A stretch of DNA of 26,415 bases, taken from NCBI GenBank assembly GCA_026770615.1, contig MU631406.1:329807-356221 (forward strand), given 5' to 3'. The notes below the pieces were generated by a model that was given only the letters and a program-made list of their open reading frames with translations, was not told the DNA's origin and made no database searches. Positions 8,141 to 17,194 of this stretch are shown in pieces; position 1 is the stretch's first letter, and every line of letters begins with the position of its first letter. Source of the DNA: Pavlovales sp. CCMP2436. Its lineage: Eukaryota > Haptophyta > Pavlovophyceae > Pavlovales. The position numbers were made by a program, and so were the translations under genes.

Positions 8141-8738
8141 TAATTATTATCGTATTTTATTTTATTTTTGTTTTGTTTGCAATTTTTGTTTGCACTTTTA
8201 TGTTAAGCCCACGTGGGTACGCTTTCGGGCTGCTCGGGGGGGCATTGAAAGAGGTGTTACTAAAATCACGTGTATGATGTATGACGTACCGTCCATCCTC
8301 ATCAAGCAAGATGCAGTAATTTTTATTCATCGAGCGCAGTAGTCACTAGACTGTTCGACAGTTCGTTAAAATAATACAATTTTTCGTCTTACAGTCACAC
8401 GAAAAAGAAGAAGAAAAAACGTAAAAAGATAGTTAGAATTAAAAACTTTCCGTGCGTACACTTAGTTTGTACTCAGGAGCGTAGATATGTACGTTACTCG
8501 AGCAGTGCAGGCAGTTAGTCCAGGCGGGAGATACTTCTCGCCGACTTCTCGCCGACAAGTGAGCCACGGGTCGGGCCACGACCACATCCGACGCTGCTCC
8601 CGCCCCCGTGCGCTGTAAATTCCAAGCCGTGCGGCTGTGCTGTGCATGGTGCCAGGTGCGCTGCCAGTGCGACTCGTCGCCGCGGGCGCAGTTTAGTTTT
8701 TTTTTTAACTACGACGGGCGCCCTTTTGGGGGCGTCGT
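8141..8738. other. Intergenic region without a recognised gene
   Basis: An AT-rich stretch (8141-8460) with runs of TTTTATTT, then a GC-richer part with a tandem TTCTCGCCGAC (about 8536-8557). The final bases carry a T-run followed by AACTACGAC (8697-8715), a motif that recurs at 10053 and, inverted, at 15341. This is the 3' flank of the NOSIP-like gene. I see no coding frame that I can support. Confidence 0.4.
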
Positions 8739-9850
8739 CTAGTACGCAACCTGTGGTGCAGGGATGGTGGTAGTGCACAGGCGCAGCACAGCACGGCAGG
8801 ACTTCCGATGAGCTCCAAGGCGCGCAGCCTTGCCCACAGGGCGGCAGGACAGGGCGGCAGGGTAGAGCGGCAGGGCAGGGCGGCAGCGCGGCGCACCTGT
8901 GCCCCCTTCTTCTTCACCTCCGTCAAGCCGCGCGACGCGAAGCCTGTGCCCTCGATCTTGATGCGGATGATGTCCTTCTCCTTGAGGCGGACGGGCGGAT
9001 CGCAGAACGGGTCGAGCATGTCCTTTTTGATGATCCGCTCCACGCACGCCATCGTGACCACCTGCCCACTCGGCCGCAGAACCGCGCACGGGACTGTGTT
9101 GGTCAAGCCCTTCTTCGAGAGTGGGCAGATGTAGCGCTCTTTCACGGAGAGGGTCTCCAGGTGGTTGCGCCCGCCGCCGCTGCCGCTGGCCGCGCCCTCC
9201 TCCTCCTCGGTGGCGGGCGTGAAGACGACGGGGAAGAGCTGCTTGAGCTTGAGCGGCTCTCCGCTCATCGGGCAACGCACAACCGTATCGGGCTTGTCCA
9301 CGCGCTCCTGCGCAGACGGCGCGTTCTGCGGGGCCCAGAAGCTCATGTCCGTGGCGTGCTTGGACCAGTCGTCGTTAACCACATGCCCGCGCACCACTGA
9401 CTTGACACCGCCGCGCACGCCCGCCGTCGGCTCGGCCGCCGCGCCGCCGCCCACGAGGCCCTGCTCCGCGCGCTCGAAGCGCGCCACCTCGCGCTCGCTC
9501 TCCGCCTGCTGCTCGCGCTCCGCGCCCGCTGCCTTACCGGCCTCGTGCGCTGTCCACGCCTCGAGCTGGCGCTCATTGTCCTTGCGCTTCTGCAGAATGT
9601 ACTCGTAGATGGACTCGCGGTCGAAGAGGAAGCCCTGAGGCGTGATCACCGGGTCACGGCACGGGTGCAGCGAGAGGCAGCACATGTCGAAGTCGCGCAG
9701 CGAGTCGCTGCCGATCTTGAGATCGCCGCCGCCGTACGCGCAGTTGGCGTGCTTGTAGAAGGCGCTGCTCGCGTAGCCCTTCTTGGCCGCCTCCCTCTCG
9801 TAGTGAGAGAAGAAGGCGCGGTCGTTGTTGTTCTTCGAGTGCCGCCCCAT
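8739..9850 (-). CDS. NOSIP: NOSIP-like U-box protein; two exons (9850-8897, 8750-8739)
   Basis: The spliced protein is 321 residues, close to the usual ~300 of nitric-oxide-synthase-interacting protein homologues. N-terminal MGRHSKNNND and the block FDMCCLSLHPCRDPVITPQGF (about residues 54-74), then a U-box-like YEYIL, match the family; a second conserved part has CPMSGEPLK (193-201), RYICPLSK, PCAVLRPSGQVVT and a TGFA motif near 302. Family members are U-box E3 ubiquitin ligases, mostly nuclear, also found with spliceosomal proteins. The unspliced frame would end in 60 unlike residues. A GT-AG intron at 8896-8751 keeps the frame and ends the protein in KKKGAQVAY, which fits the family better. 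The start is the only N-terminal ATG. It is divergent from the FkbM-like gene. Confidence 0.85.
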
Positions 9851-10462
9851 CGCGCCGGCTCCGGCTTAATCGGGGCCGCTGGAGGGCGGGACGTGCGCTC
9901 ACGTTAGGAGGCTGTGAGGGTTAGGCGGGTGCGAGCTCCCCTTCAGAGAGGCCGCTTGTAGCAAGCTTGGAGGCTGGGCGTGCTTGGGGCACAGGATGGC
10001 GGCCACAGCTACGCTTTAAACTTTTAAGGCTTTTTAGTTTTTTGGTTGTTGCTTTTTTTTAAACTACGACTTTCTGGCAGTGGGCTGCAGACATTCTGTC
10101 TCAGAAGTGGTCGACTCCGAGCGTGTAGGCGCGACGACGTTCAGTCGCCCAGGCGGCATGTAGTCACCCAGGCGGCATACTTAGGCGCCGATCCCAAGCC
10201 GTGTCTCCCTGCGGAGGTGGTACGCGCCCTCAGCCCACTCGTCGGGGTTGTTGCTTTTTTGGGGATTGGCCGCTGCAGCGGGCGCCGCAGCGGAGCTTGA
10301 CCTCCGTGGACGACCTCGTCATAGCCTTGCTCGCCGCCGCACCTCCTCGCCGCCCCGCATAAAAGTATCTGCGCGGAACTCTCAACTCACATTTTAATAT
10401 GGACGAAACTGTCCAGTTCCCCGGACCAAGGGAGCGGAGCCTTGCGCGGGGCGCTGTGGGGG
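9851..10462. promoter_or_regulatory. Divergent intergenic region with direct repeats and a TATA-like box
   Basis: About 610 bases separate the two divergent starts. GTCGCCCAGGCGGCAT near 10143 is repeated as GTCACCCAGGCGGCAT near 10163, a 20-base spaced pair. GGTTGTTGCTTTTTT occurs near 10043 and again near 10246. CATAAAAG lies at about 10358, roughly 100 bases before the FkbM-like ATG, and could be a TATA-type element. No gene is supported here. Confidence 0.45.
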
Positions 10463-11277
10463 ATGGCGCGCCAGAAGCATGTGCACACACTGCTGGGGTT
10501 TGCGGCGGGCTGGATCGCGAGCACGATGTTCGTGACCTTCACAGCCTCGCCGCATGGCCCAGTGCAGTTCGAGGGCGTCGAGGAGCACGTGGGCAGCGGG
10601 CACGCGCATGTGAACGGGGGGCACGAGCACGCGCACGCGCAAGCTGCGCCGGCGCCGCTGGTGCGGCGGCTCGAGCTCGAGGTCGAGCCCGAAAGGGAGC
10701 GGCCGACAGTCAACCCATATCCCGCGTCTCGGGTGTACATGCCCCCTGGCAAGACGGCGCCCGCCTCGCCGGGCAACGGCCGGCGCGTGCTCATCGAGAT
10801 TGGTGCGCGCGACGGCGACTCGCTCTGGTCGCTGATCCGGCCGCACAGCAAGGAGAAGTTGCGAGCGCTACCCAAGAGCAAGTGGGGCACGGCGGAGGTT
10901 CTCGACACGCGTGAGTTCGACGTGATGTTCATCATCGAGGCTGACCCCGAGTTCAACCCGTACTGGGAGAAACTGCTCACCACGGGCAAGTACTTCAACA
11001 ACACGCAGATGCCCGAGACCTACTTCTTCAACAAGGCCGTCTGGACCGAGGACTCACACCTCGAGTTTGAGCTGCGCGGCACCGGCTCGCGCATCATCAC
11101 CGAGAAGGACAAGCAGGCCGCCACCAAGACGGACCCGGGCCACGGCAAGCTGGGGAGCGGCAAGGGCATCAAAGTTCTCGAGTCCTCCCTGGGGAGCAAC
11201 TGCGAGCTGCCGGGCTACAACACCACCCGGGACCTCGCCGCCGCGTGCGACGGCAAGCAGTGGTGCAGGTACCGCGT

Positions 11278-11370
<93 letters not shown>

Positions 11371-12292
11371 NNNNNNNNNNTTATTAATAATAATAGTTTT
11401 TTTATCGTCTCTCGACTTGCAGCCGAAGGCGTACGGGCATAACATGGGAGGGTCAGCGCATCGGTCGTCTCATGCACTATCTTACTCCCCGCGTCGTCTT
11501 TCCGCCACGAACCTAGGTAGTATCATACAAATGAAATTCACGTTATTATTTATAATATTATCATCGTAATTTATTATGAATAATATCATTTCACTGTAGG
11601 GCTGCCACTGGCGCAAGATCTTCAAGGCGCGCTATTCGTGCGACGACGACAACTTCAAGCAGGAAGTGGTCCTCGAATCAAAGGTCGAGGGAGACACGAA
11701 AAACATCCAGCTCTCCTGCGGCGGTACGCGCGCGCGCGCGCACGCTCGCGACCCCTCAGCCCGCCACGTGCACGGCCGCTACCAACACCGCGCGCACCGT
11801 CCACTCACCGCACGCCACCCCCGCCGGCATCCCCGCCGCCACCCCGCAGGCCTGCTCTCGATGCGTATCGACGCAATGAACTTCGACAAGTGGCTGCGCT
11901 ACTACCTGCGGCCGGACGACCACGTCACAATGAAGATCGACATCGAGGGCGCAGAGATCCCCGTGCTCAACAAGCTGATCGAGACGCGGGGCGTGCAGCT
12001 GATCGACGAGATGTTTTACGAGTGCCACTACCACCAGCTCACTTGGCAGAACCCGGAGGTGCCCGCCCAGATGTGCCGGCGGCAGTGCGAACAGATGGTC
12101 GAGCAGGGGGTCAAGTTCTGGTTCTGGGCGCGGCGCGAGGTGGACGAAGCCGTCAAGATGGAGAACTTGCGCACGCACGAGACCGACTCGTGGTGGATCA
12201 AGTACGGAATCGAGCCTAACGACTGCATGTCGCTCGAGCACAAGTTTGTGGCGCTGCCCGAGTTCGAGGACCTGCGCGTCCTCGGTATCTAA
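10463..12292 (+). CDS. Type II membrane FkbM-like methyltransferase with lectin-like insert; exons 10463-11278, 11600-11723, 11850-12292
   Basis: The minimal spliced model gives 460 residues. Residues 9-26 (TLLGFAAGWIASTMFVTF) form one membrane anchor, followed by a His-rich stretch (HAHVNGGHEHAHAQ). RRVLIEIGARDGDS (about 107-120) fits a SAM-binding motif I, followed by EADPEFNPY. MKIDIEGAEIPVL in exon 3 is the typical FkbM-family motif. Between them, SLGSNCELPGYNTTRDLAAACDG..WCRYRV and CHWRKIFKARYSCD resemble a SUEL/rhamnose-binding lectin domain, so the enzyme may act on glycans in the Golgi; that is inference. The intron at 11724-11849 is canonical and the frame is kept. The intron before it contains a poly-T run and Ns, and a piece reading PKAYGHNMG (11422-11448) may be a missed micro-exon. 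The start at 10463 is the first ATG in frame. Confidence 0.8.
11280..11380. other. 91-base poly-T run and 10-N assembly gap inside an intron
   Basis: An unbroken T run from 11280 to 11370 begins one base after the start of the proposed GT donor and runs into ten Ns. The true length is unknown. The following ~210 bases are AT-rich, unlike the exons. A poly-A tail of an antisense retro-insertion is one explanation, polymerase slippage in sequencing another. Confidence 0.9.
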
Positions 12293-12880
12293 GTCGGCCA
12301 AGCCTCGCGCACACGTCGAGCGTAGGCGTGGGGCTTGCTGCGGGGCAGGGCGGTCGGCCTCGTGGAGCGGATTCCAGCACTCAGCTCGTTCTGGGCCAGG
12401 GGTAGGGCCGCAGCTGTGCGATGGATCCATGCACCTTGAAATTAAATTACAACACCTGGTGTTGAGGAAGGTGGTTTTCATGATATCTGCAGTGGGAGGT
12501 GGCGCTCAGCCCCCCTGAGCGACAATTGACAGTATATGTATAAAACAGCAGAATATTTTATCTTCATATAAGATATACTTACACCACAAGGGCACCGGCG
12601 AGGTCGTGACTGCACGGGCGGGCGAGGGCAGGCACGGGCAGGCCTGCTTGTATTTAGTATAGTAATTTTTAATTTTTTGAATTAATTTTATATGTCTTGT
12701 ATTTAATACATCGCAGTTATCACGAGTTATATACAGTGTATGTGCTGCCCACCGCTCTCACTTTGGCTCACTCTGGCTTGAATCACTCTGGCTCACTCTC
12801 ACTCGATCAGTCTCACTACTGGCCACCAGGCTGCCACGGCCACACGCTTGGCATGGGGTATTTACCCGCCAGAGCGCGTC
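12293..12880. other. Intergenic region without a recognised gene
   Basis: The region separates the FkbM-like gene from the 3' end of the F-box-like gene. It holds a small AT hairpin (TATCTT/AAGATA near 12560-12576), a G/C-rich repeat of GGGC words (12605-12645) and imperfect repeats of CTCTGGCTCACTC (12772-12800). No gene is supported. Confidence 0.4.
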
Positions 12881-14544
12881 TCACGTCCTCCGAGCTGTAG
12901 AATCCGTTGCCGTAGACCTGGACCAGATTCCTCTGAAGTAGCGCCCATCATTCTCCTCGACGAGTTCCTCCACGAGCGCCATCACATCGTCTTCGATCCG
13001 CTTGTACTCCTTGATGATGAACGCCGGGCAGTACTCGTCGAGGTACCTGCGATGGAGAGGAGAGGGGATGCAATCAGAGAAAAGTAGAAGAGCTAGCTAT
13101 CTGGAGGTAAACGTGGGTAGTCAGAGGGCAGTCAGAGCGTGCACTTGTTCTTGGCCATCGCCTGTGCCACACTCTTGCTCGATTGCTTGCTCGATCCATC
13201 GATGTATCGCTCGGCAAGCTCGGTGCGTTTGAGCGAGAGTCCATGGCGCGCGAGGGTGCTGTGCAGATTCGCCTCTCGCTCCACCCGCTCAGTCGTCTGG
13301 CGCTCGCGTAGCTGTGCGACCGCCTCGAGGCGCGTGCGTTCTGCAGCCGCCTCGAGGCGCGCGGCAGCTGTGTCGCGCGGGTCCGAATCCACGAGCCGCT
13401 GGACGGTGACCCGCGCATGCCCGTCGTCCACGTATAGCTCTTCCGGGTGGTCATCTTGGGATATTTCGCAGACCAACCGGTTGCCGTACCAGAGCTGGAT
13501 AGCACCCTGCTTGCGGTGAACGGTGAGATCGCCCAACGTCGTGAGTGACCCTTGTCCCATTCCGTCGTCCCAGAGGACCCACTCCTTGCACACGGTGTAG
13601 TGCACCGCGACGAGGTGCGAGTAGGGGACGAGCTTTTCGAACTCGACGCCCGTGGTCGGGACTCGGGCGCATCGTCGTCCAGCCGGGAGCAGCGACGATG
13701 GAGCTGCTCGTCGCGTCCCAGTCGACGCAATGCCCGCCCGGGTCGTTCCATTTGGCTCTAGTGACCTACGACACTTTTGAGAGCACCACTACGAAGAGAG
13801 AGGAATGGTCGGGAGAGAGAAGGCGGCGGGGGGGGGGGGGGGGGGGTTGGAGATAGTAGATATCGCAGAGAAGAGCCAAGGCAGCGTGGCGCAGGCAGCG
13901 CACGCAGAAGAGTGAGTCTTGTGCGCACCGTGCAAGGGTCCCAAGGGGACCTCCTCATACGTGTAACCGATATGGTAAGGCGGCCTGCCGTAAGGATCAA
14001 CTCAACTGTGGAGATGGCGTCAACGTGCCGAGGATACGTGTCGTGCTTGAGCAGAAAGTAGTCTGCAAAACTTGGCCTCGAAGAGGCCGAACGTCGCATC
14101 GCGGCCCGGTGGCACATCATCCAGGATGCCCTCGTATAGGAGCTCATCGTCATCCCGGTTCAGCAGCGACCGGGATACGCCCTCGCACACGGCAGTGCGC
14201 CAGCTGAAGCCTTCTGGCAGCGTGCGCACGCCCGCGTGCGCGCGCCACGAATTCGAGGCGTCGACAGCGGTGCGGAGCTGCGTCGAGACTCGCGCGAGCC
14301 GGCCAGCCGAGCGAATGTCCAGCTGGAGCAGCACCCCGTCCACCACACCGTCTAACGAGTCATCGAGACCGCAAAATTGCAAGGGGTGCGTCGCAGCTCG
14401 GCGTTGGTGTTTTCTGCGTGTGGCGGGCGACGTCGAGATCGCAAGGTCCCGCTCGGGGCCCGTAGGACGCGGCGCCCCCCCGGGGGGGCGTTGCCAGGCT
14501 CGCCACCTCTGCTGCTCCGGCCCCCTCGCCGTCCTAGGCTCCAT
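12881..14544 (-). CDS. F-box-like protein, three-exon model (14544-14072, 13765-13145, 13046-12881)
   Basis: Exon one encodes LDDSLDGVVDGVLLQLDIRS and ARVSTQLRTAVDASNSWRA, which resembles an F-box helix pair; F-box proteins recruit substrates to SCF ubiquitin ligases. Two GT-AG introns (14071-13766 and 13144-13047) join the three frames in phase. Exon two includes YTVCKEWVLWDDG and a region rich in Arg/Glu that could be helical; exon three gives YLDEYCPAFIIKEYKRIEDD and ends at TGA 12883-12881. I do not recognise the middle. The start is a guess: the frame stays open to 14826 through a Glu/Gly-rich repeat with no good ATG, and the first residues of exon two look unlike protein, so the middle acceptor may be wrong. 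The first intron contains a run of 19 Gs on the plus strand. Confidence 0.5.
13828..13846. repeat. Run of 19 G
   Basis: A homopolymer inside the first proposed intron of the F-box-like gene (poly-C in the sense strand), preceded by GGCGGC. It may be inaccurate in length. Confidence 0.9.
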
Positions 14545-15466
14545 CGTCCTTGTCTTCTTCGGCTCCCTTGGCCCCATCGGGTTCCTCGGGTTCACTGGCC
14601 TCCTTGTCTCCCTCGGCACCACTGGCCTCCCGGCTCCGACGGCTTCCTCGGCACTCACGGCTCCCAGTGCTCCATCGATTTCCTCGGCTCCTTCGGCTCC
14701 TTCTCCTTCTTCTTCGGCGCCCTCGACGCGGCGCCCTCGACGCGATGCCCTCGACGCGGCTTCCGTGGCCTCTTCTTCTCCTTCTTCGGCTCCCTCGGCA
14801 TCTCCTTCTCCTCCTTCGGCTACCACGATGACGACGACTTCAACTCTTACTTCAACGACTTACGACCGGTCTGCAGGACCTGGCGTGGGTGGCGGCGGTG
14901 GCGGCTCGGGCCGCCCTTCACGCACCCGGCCAACATGTCTGCGGCTGGCGAGAACCAGGGGGTGGCATGGTGACACAGCGCTTTTCTATGTGCTGTCACC
15001 ACACATTGTACACACAAACACGCCACCCTCGTACGCGCAGACTGAGTCTGCATGTTCTCGCTGTCCGCGCTGTCGCTACCTTGTGCTCGTCCTGGATGGC
15101 AACTATGGCAGTATCGTGCAACGTCGTGGTGTGTCGAGGTGTACGAGGGGTGGCCGTTTGTCGCCTCCGTGGACCCTGCGACAGCCGCTCCACGACCAAT
15201 GACAACGATGACGGTGAACTCGACGGCGCAACTGATGGCGCTGCCTGAGGCGCACTTGCGCGTGTACGCCTAGGCAATTTGCCTGGGCGTTCGCGTGACC
15301 TGTCCGCCTCACACTGTCTGCCCGCCTTTTTTATAAACGTAAGTCGTAGTTTAAAAAAGTAAATCTCCATCGTGCTGAGCTTGCGCTTCGTTTGAAATAC
15401 GGCGCGCTCAGAGCAAAAGATAAGACTGAAGCGTAAAACAAATTTCACACTCCCTAATATCTATAA
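14545..15466. other. Low-complexity and unassigned region upstream of the F-box-like gene
   Basis: 14560-14826 is a repeat-rich stretch of CTCGGC, CTTCTCC and CCTCGACGCGG words, Glu/Gly/Arg-coding on the minus strand. 14870-15340 has no convincing gene. 15341-15358 carries AAGTCGTAGTTTAAAAAA, the exact inverse of 10055-10072. The long plus-strand frame at 14072-15202 is a shadow of the F-box-like gene and of these repeats. Confidence 0.4.
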
Positions 15467-15486
15467 AAACGTCCGGTCTCGTTCGC

Positions 15487-15510
15487 GGTCTCCCAGTTAA
15501 GACTGGGACC
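15487..15510 (-). repeat. 3'-terminal hairpin of the long element
   Basis: TCCCAGT at 15491-15497 pairs with ACTGGGA at 15502-15508 over a 4-base loop, extended outward by GG/CC pairs with a small bulge. It lies about 20 bases from the element's end, at the same place as the hairpin of copy B2 (1552-1599), although the stem sequences differ. Confidence 0.65.
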
Positions 15511-15761
15511 AGCTCCCGAGCCCCCGGATACCGTCATCCCCGCTGAGACTGATCAGACACACGACTGTCGACGACACTCGACTTGCACGCTGATCAACCT
15601 CTGCTGCATGCATCTCGCTCGTCTCGAAATGCGGCTCGCCTGCACACGCACCGCACCTACAGCACATAATACAAGCAGAGAAAGTGAACTTCTGCGCCAG
15701 CCCATCTCCCCCCTCCCCCTCCCCCCCACCCTCTCCTTGCTTGTCAGTTGTTCTACTAAAT

Positions 15762-16490
15762 TTATCGTGTCGCCTCGAAGTGTGTCATGTAGGCGTCGAT
15801 GGTGATTACGCATATTTGTCTGCCTTGCCCGCTGCGCGATGCCGTGAGCAATTCACCGAGGGATTTATTCTACCGTGTTCTGCCTCCTGTAGTAGTTCGG
15901 TGTATCCATGTGGTACTGCCGATCCGCGGGTGGTGCGGGGTGTATGCGTAATATAGGTCGATAATGTCGCCCACTTTGCCGGGGTCTCTGCTTAGTTTCA
16001 GCACCGCGATGTCTGTTCCCATGACTGTCGCTATGCTGTGGAGCATGTTGTCTGACATTCATGCGGCCTGGTTTGCTGGGAAGTGGGGAAGGCCGTGTTT
16101 TGCCTGCGCTGCTATTGGCCAGAAGTTGGGTCGCTTATTGTGGTCTAGATCATTCCTCATGGGGTCATCCGGGTCTATATCCGGTCTGTATAGCCTTAGG
16201 GCCCTTTTAACCTCCACCGCGAGGGCGATTGCTAGTGTGATTGCCGCCTCCCGTATTTGTATGGCTGCGTTCCAGCTGGCTGGTCGCCCTGAGCTCTTTA
16301 GTGCCGCATAAATCAGGCAGTTTCCGTCGCCATTCACGTGTTCTGGGGCTAGCGCTACTGACGCCAACAGGCTATTTAAGTTGCCAGCCGGGGCTCGCAT
16401 CTGTTGCGCTGTGATGTCTTGGTCGTCCCCACTGTCACTTGGTGGTTGCTGGTTTTTTGCTCTGTTTTTCTTACATGGCGGTGGTCGTGG
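15762..16490 (-). pseudogene. OTU-type cysteine protease domain of the long element
   Basis: The frame runs through CKKNRAKNQQPPSDSGDD and RAPAGNLNSLLASV to the OTU signature NGDGNCLIYAALKSSGR, with the Cys codon at 16319-16317. It continues to FPANQAA, then meets TGA at 16061-16059 where copy Z has TGG (Trp), and resumes in frame as MSDNMLHSIATVMGTDIAVL. After a disturbed stretch the end reads QICVITIDAYMTHFEATR and stops at 15762. The His codon (15782-15780) at the conserved HFEAT is intact, unlike in copies Y and Z. The domain probably serves element-encoded proteolysis or deubiquitination; this is inference. The single in-frame stop and at least one frameshift make this copy non-functional as read. 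Confidence 0.8.
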
Positions 16491-16511
16491 GAGGTAGAAG
16501 AAATGCTCTGA

Positions 16512-16812
16512 CGTATCCTGTGGGTGCGCTGACGTATCCCGCCCTATCTTAGTCAGTTCGTATCCAAACAGGCTTCAAAATCGTATCCCAACCGAAAATC
16601 GTATCCACACGCGCCGTTCGGAATAACGTATCCAAAAAGGCTTCAAATCCGTATCTCAACCGAAAATCGTACCCACACGCGCAGATTGGAAAATCGTATC
16701 CGCAAACTCGCACGAACGTATCTAGCGATAAAACGTACCCCACAGGTGCTCTCACGTACCTAGTGTGTAGTGATCGGGGATCGTACCCACGCCACGCCTA
16801 AAAATCGTATCC
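16512..16812 (-). repeat. Array of 14 GGATACG-type heptamers within the element
   Basis: Read on the plus strand, CGTATCC or a one-base variant (CGTACCC, CGTATCT, CGTACCT) starts at 16512, 16533, 16559, 16582, 16600, 16627, 16650, 16668, 16695, 16717, 16734, 16755, 16782 and 16806. The central part is a clear tandem duplication of 68 bp (16559-16626 and 16627-16694). Spacings cycle through about 27, 23 and 18 bases. On the minus strand the motifs encode recurring DTIF and GYDF words, but the frames are broken by stops. Copy Z shows no such array in its equivalent linker. Confidence 0.85.
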
Positions 16813-16829
16813 CAGAGACCAGGGCGCGG

Positions 16830-17000
16830 TTCAAAGGTGCATGTAATGATGTGTGCCACTGGGGATATAGGTCCTGTTGCACCCTTGGCGTGGGTGTAAT
16901 AGCATGCTGCTCCTGCTGCCATGGGTTTCCCTCCCCGTCCTGCATCGATGAATGAGCCGTCTATCCCTACGTGGCGGCTGCATAGGGTCGGTCTCTTGGA
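16830..17000 (-). pseudogene. RNase H-like fragment of the long element
   Basis: The minus strand reads VGIDGSFIDAGRGGKPMAAG followed by AACYYTHAKGATGP, a good match to the first strand-turn-strand and catalytic Asp of RNase H domains that follow reverse transcriptases in several non-LTR clades. The frame runs into the GGATACG array and stops, so the remaining catalytic residues are not seen here. Copy Z's start (DTTEYELWHFYMLAI) could be the matching middle of the domain with its Glu. Confidence 0.5.
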
Positions 17001-17194
17001 TGACGGTGGGCAGTGTCTGACTGCGTGAATGAGCTTTGTGTGTCGGGTGATTAAGCGGTAATTTGTTTGTGGGCCCGCCGAGGGTTAGTAGTAATTCCGG
17101 GGCAAATGCTCGTAGGATTTCGCGCGTCTGAAATGGTGGGACCTTAGTGTTGGTGAGATGCGTAAGGTAAGATTCGGTAAAAGGATAATTGCTG

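Noticed and set aside
8705..8896. Unspliced C-terminus of the NOSIP-like protein
   Set aside because: The extra 60 residues are low-complexity and unlike the family; a GT-AG intron gives a short final exon and an expected length.
10442..10462. Earlier start of the FkbM-like gene at 10442
   Set aside because: The codon is TTG; the first ATG in frame is at 10463. The ATG at 10399 is in another frame.
14072..15202. A 376-residue plus-strand reading frame rich in Ser/Pro
   Set aside because: It is the reverse of the F-box-like exon and of a simple repeat; it has no domain and poor codon sense.
16512..16812. CRISPR-like array
   Set aside because: The repeated word is only 7 bases, spacers vary from 10 to 20 bases and are themselves duplicated, the host is eukaryotic, and there are no cas genes.
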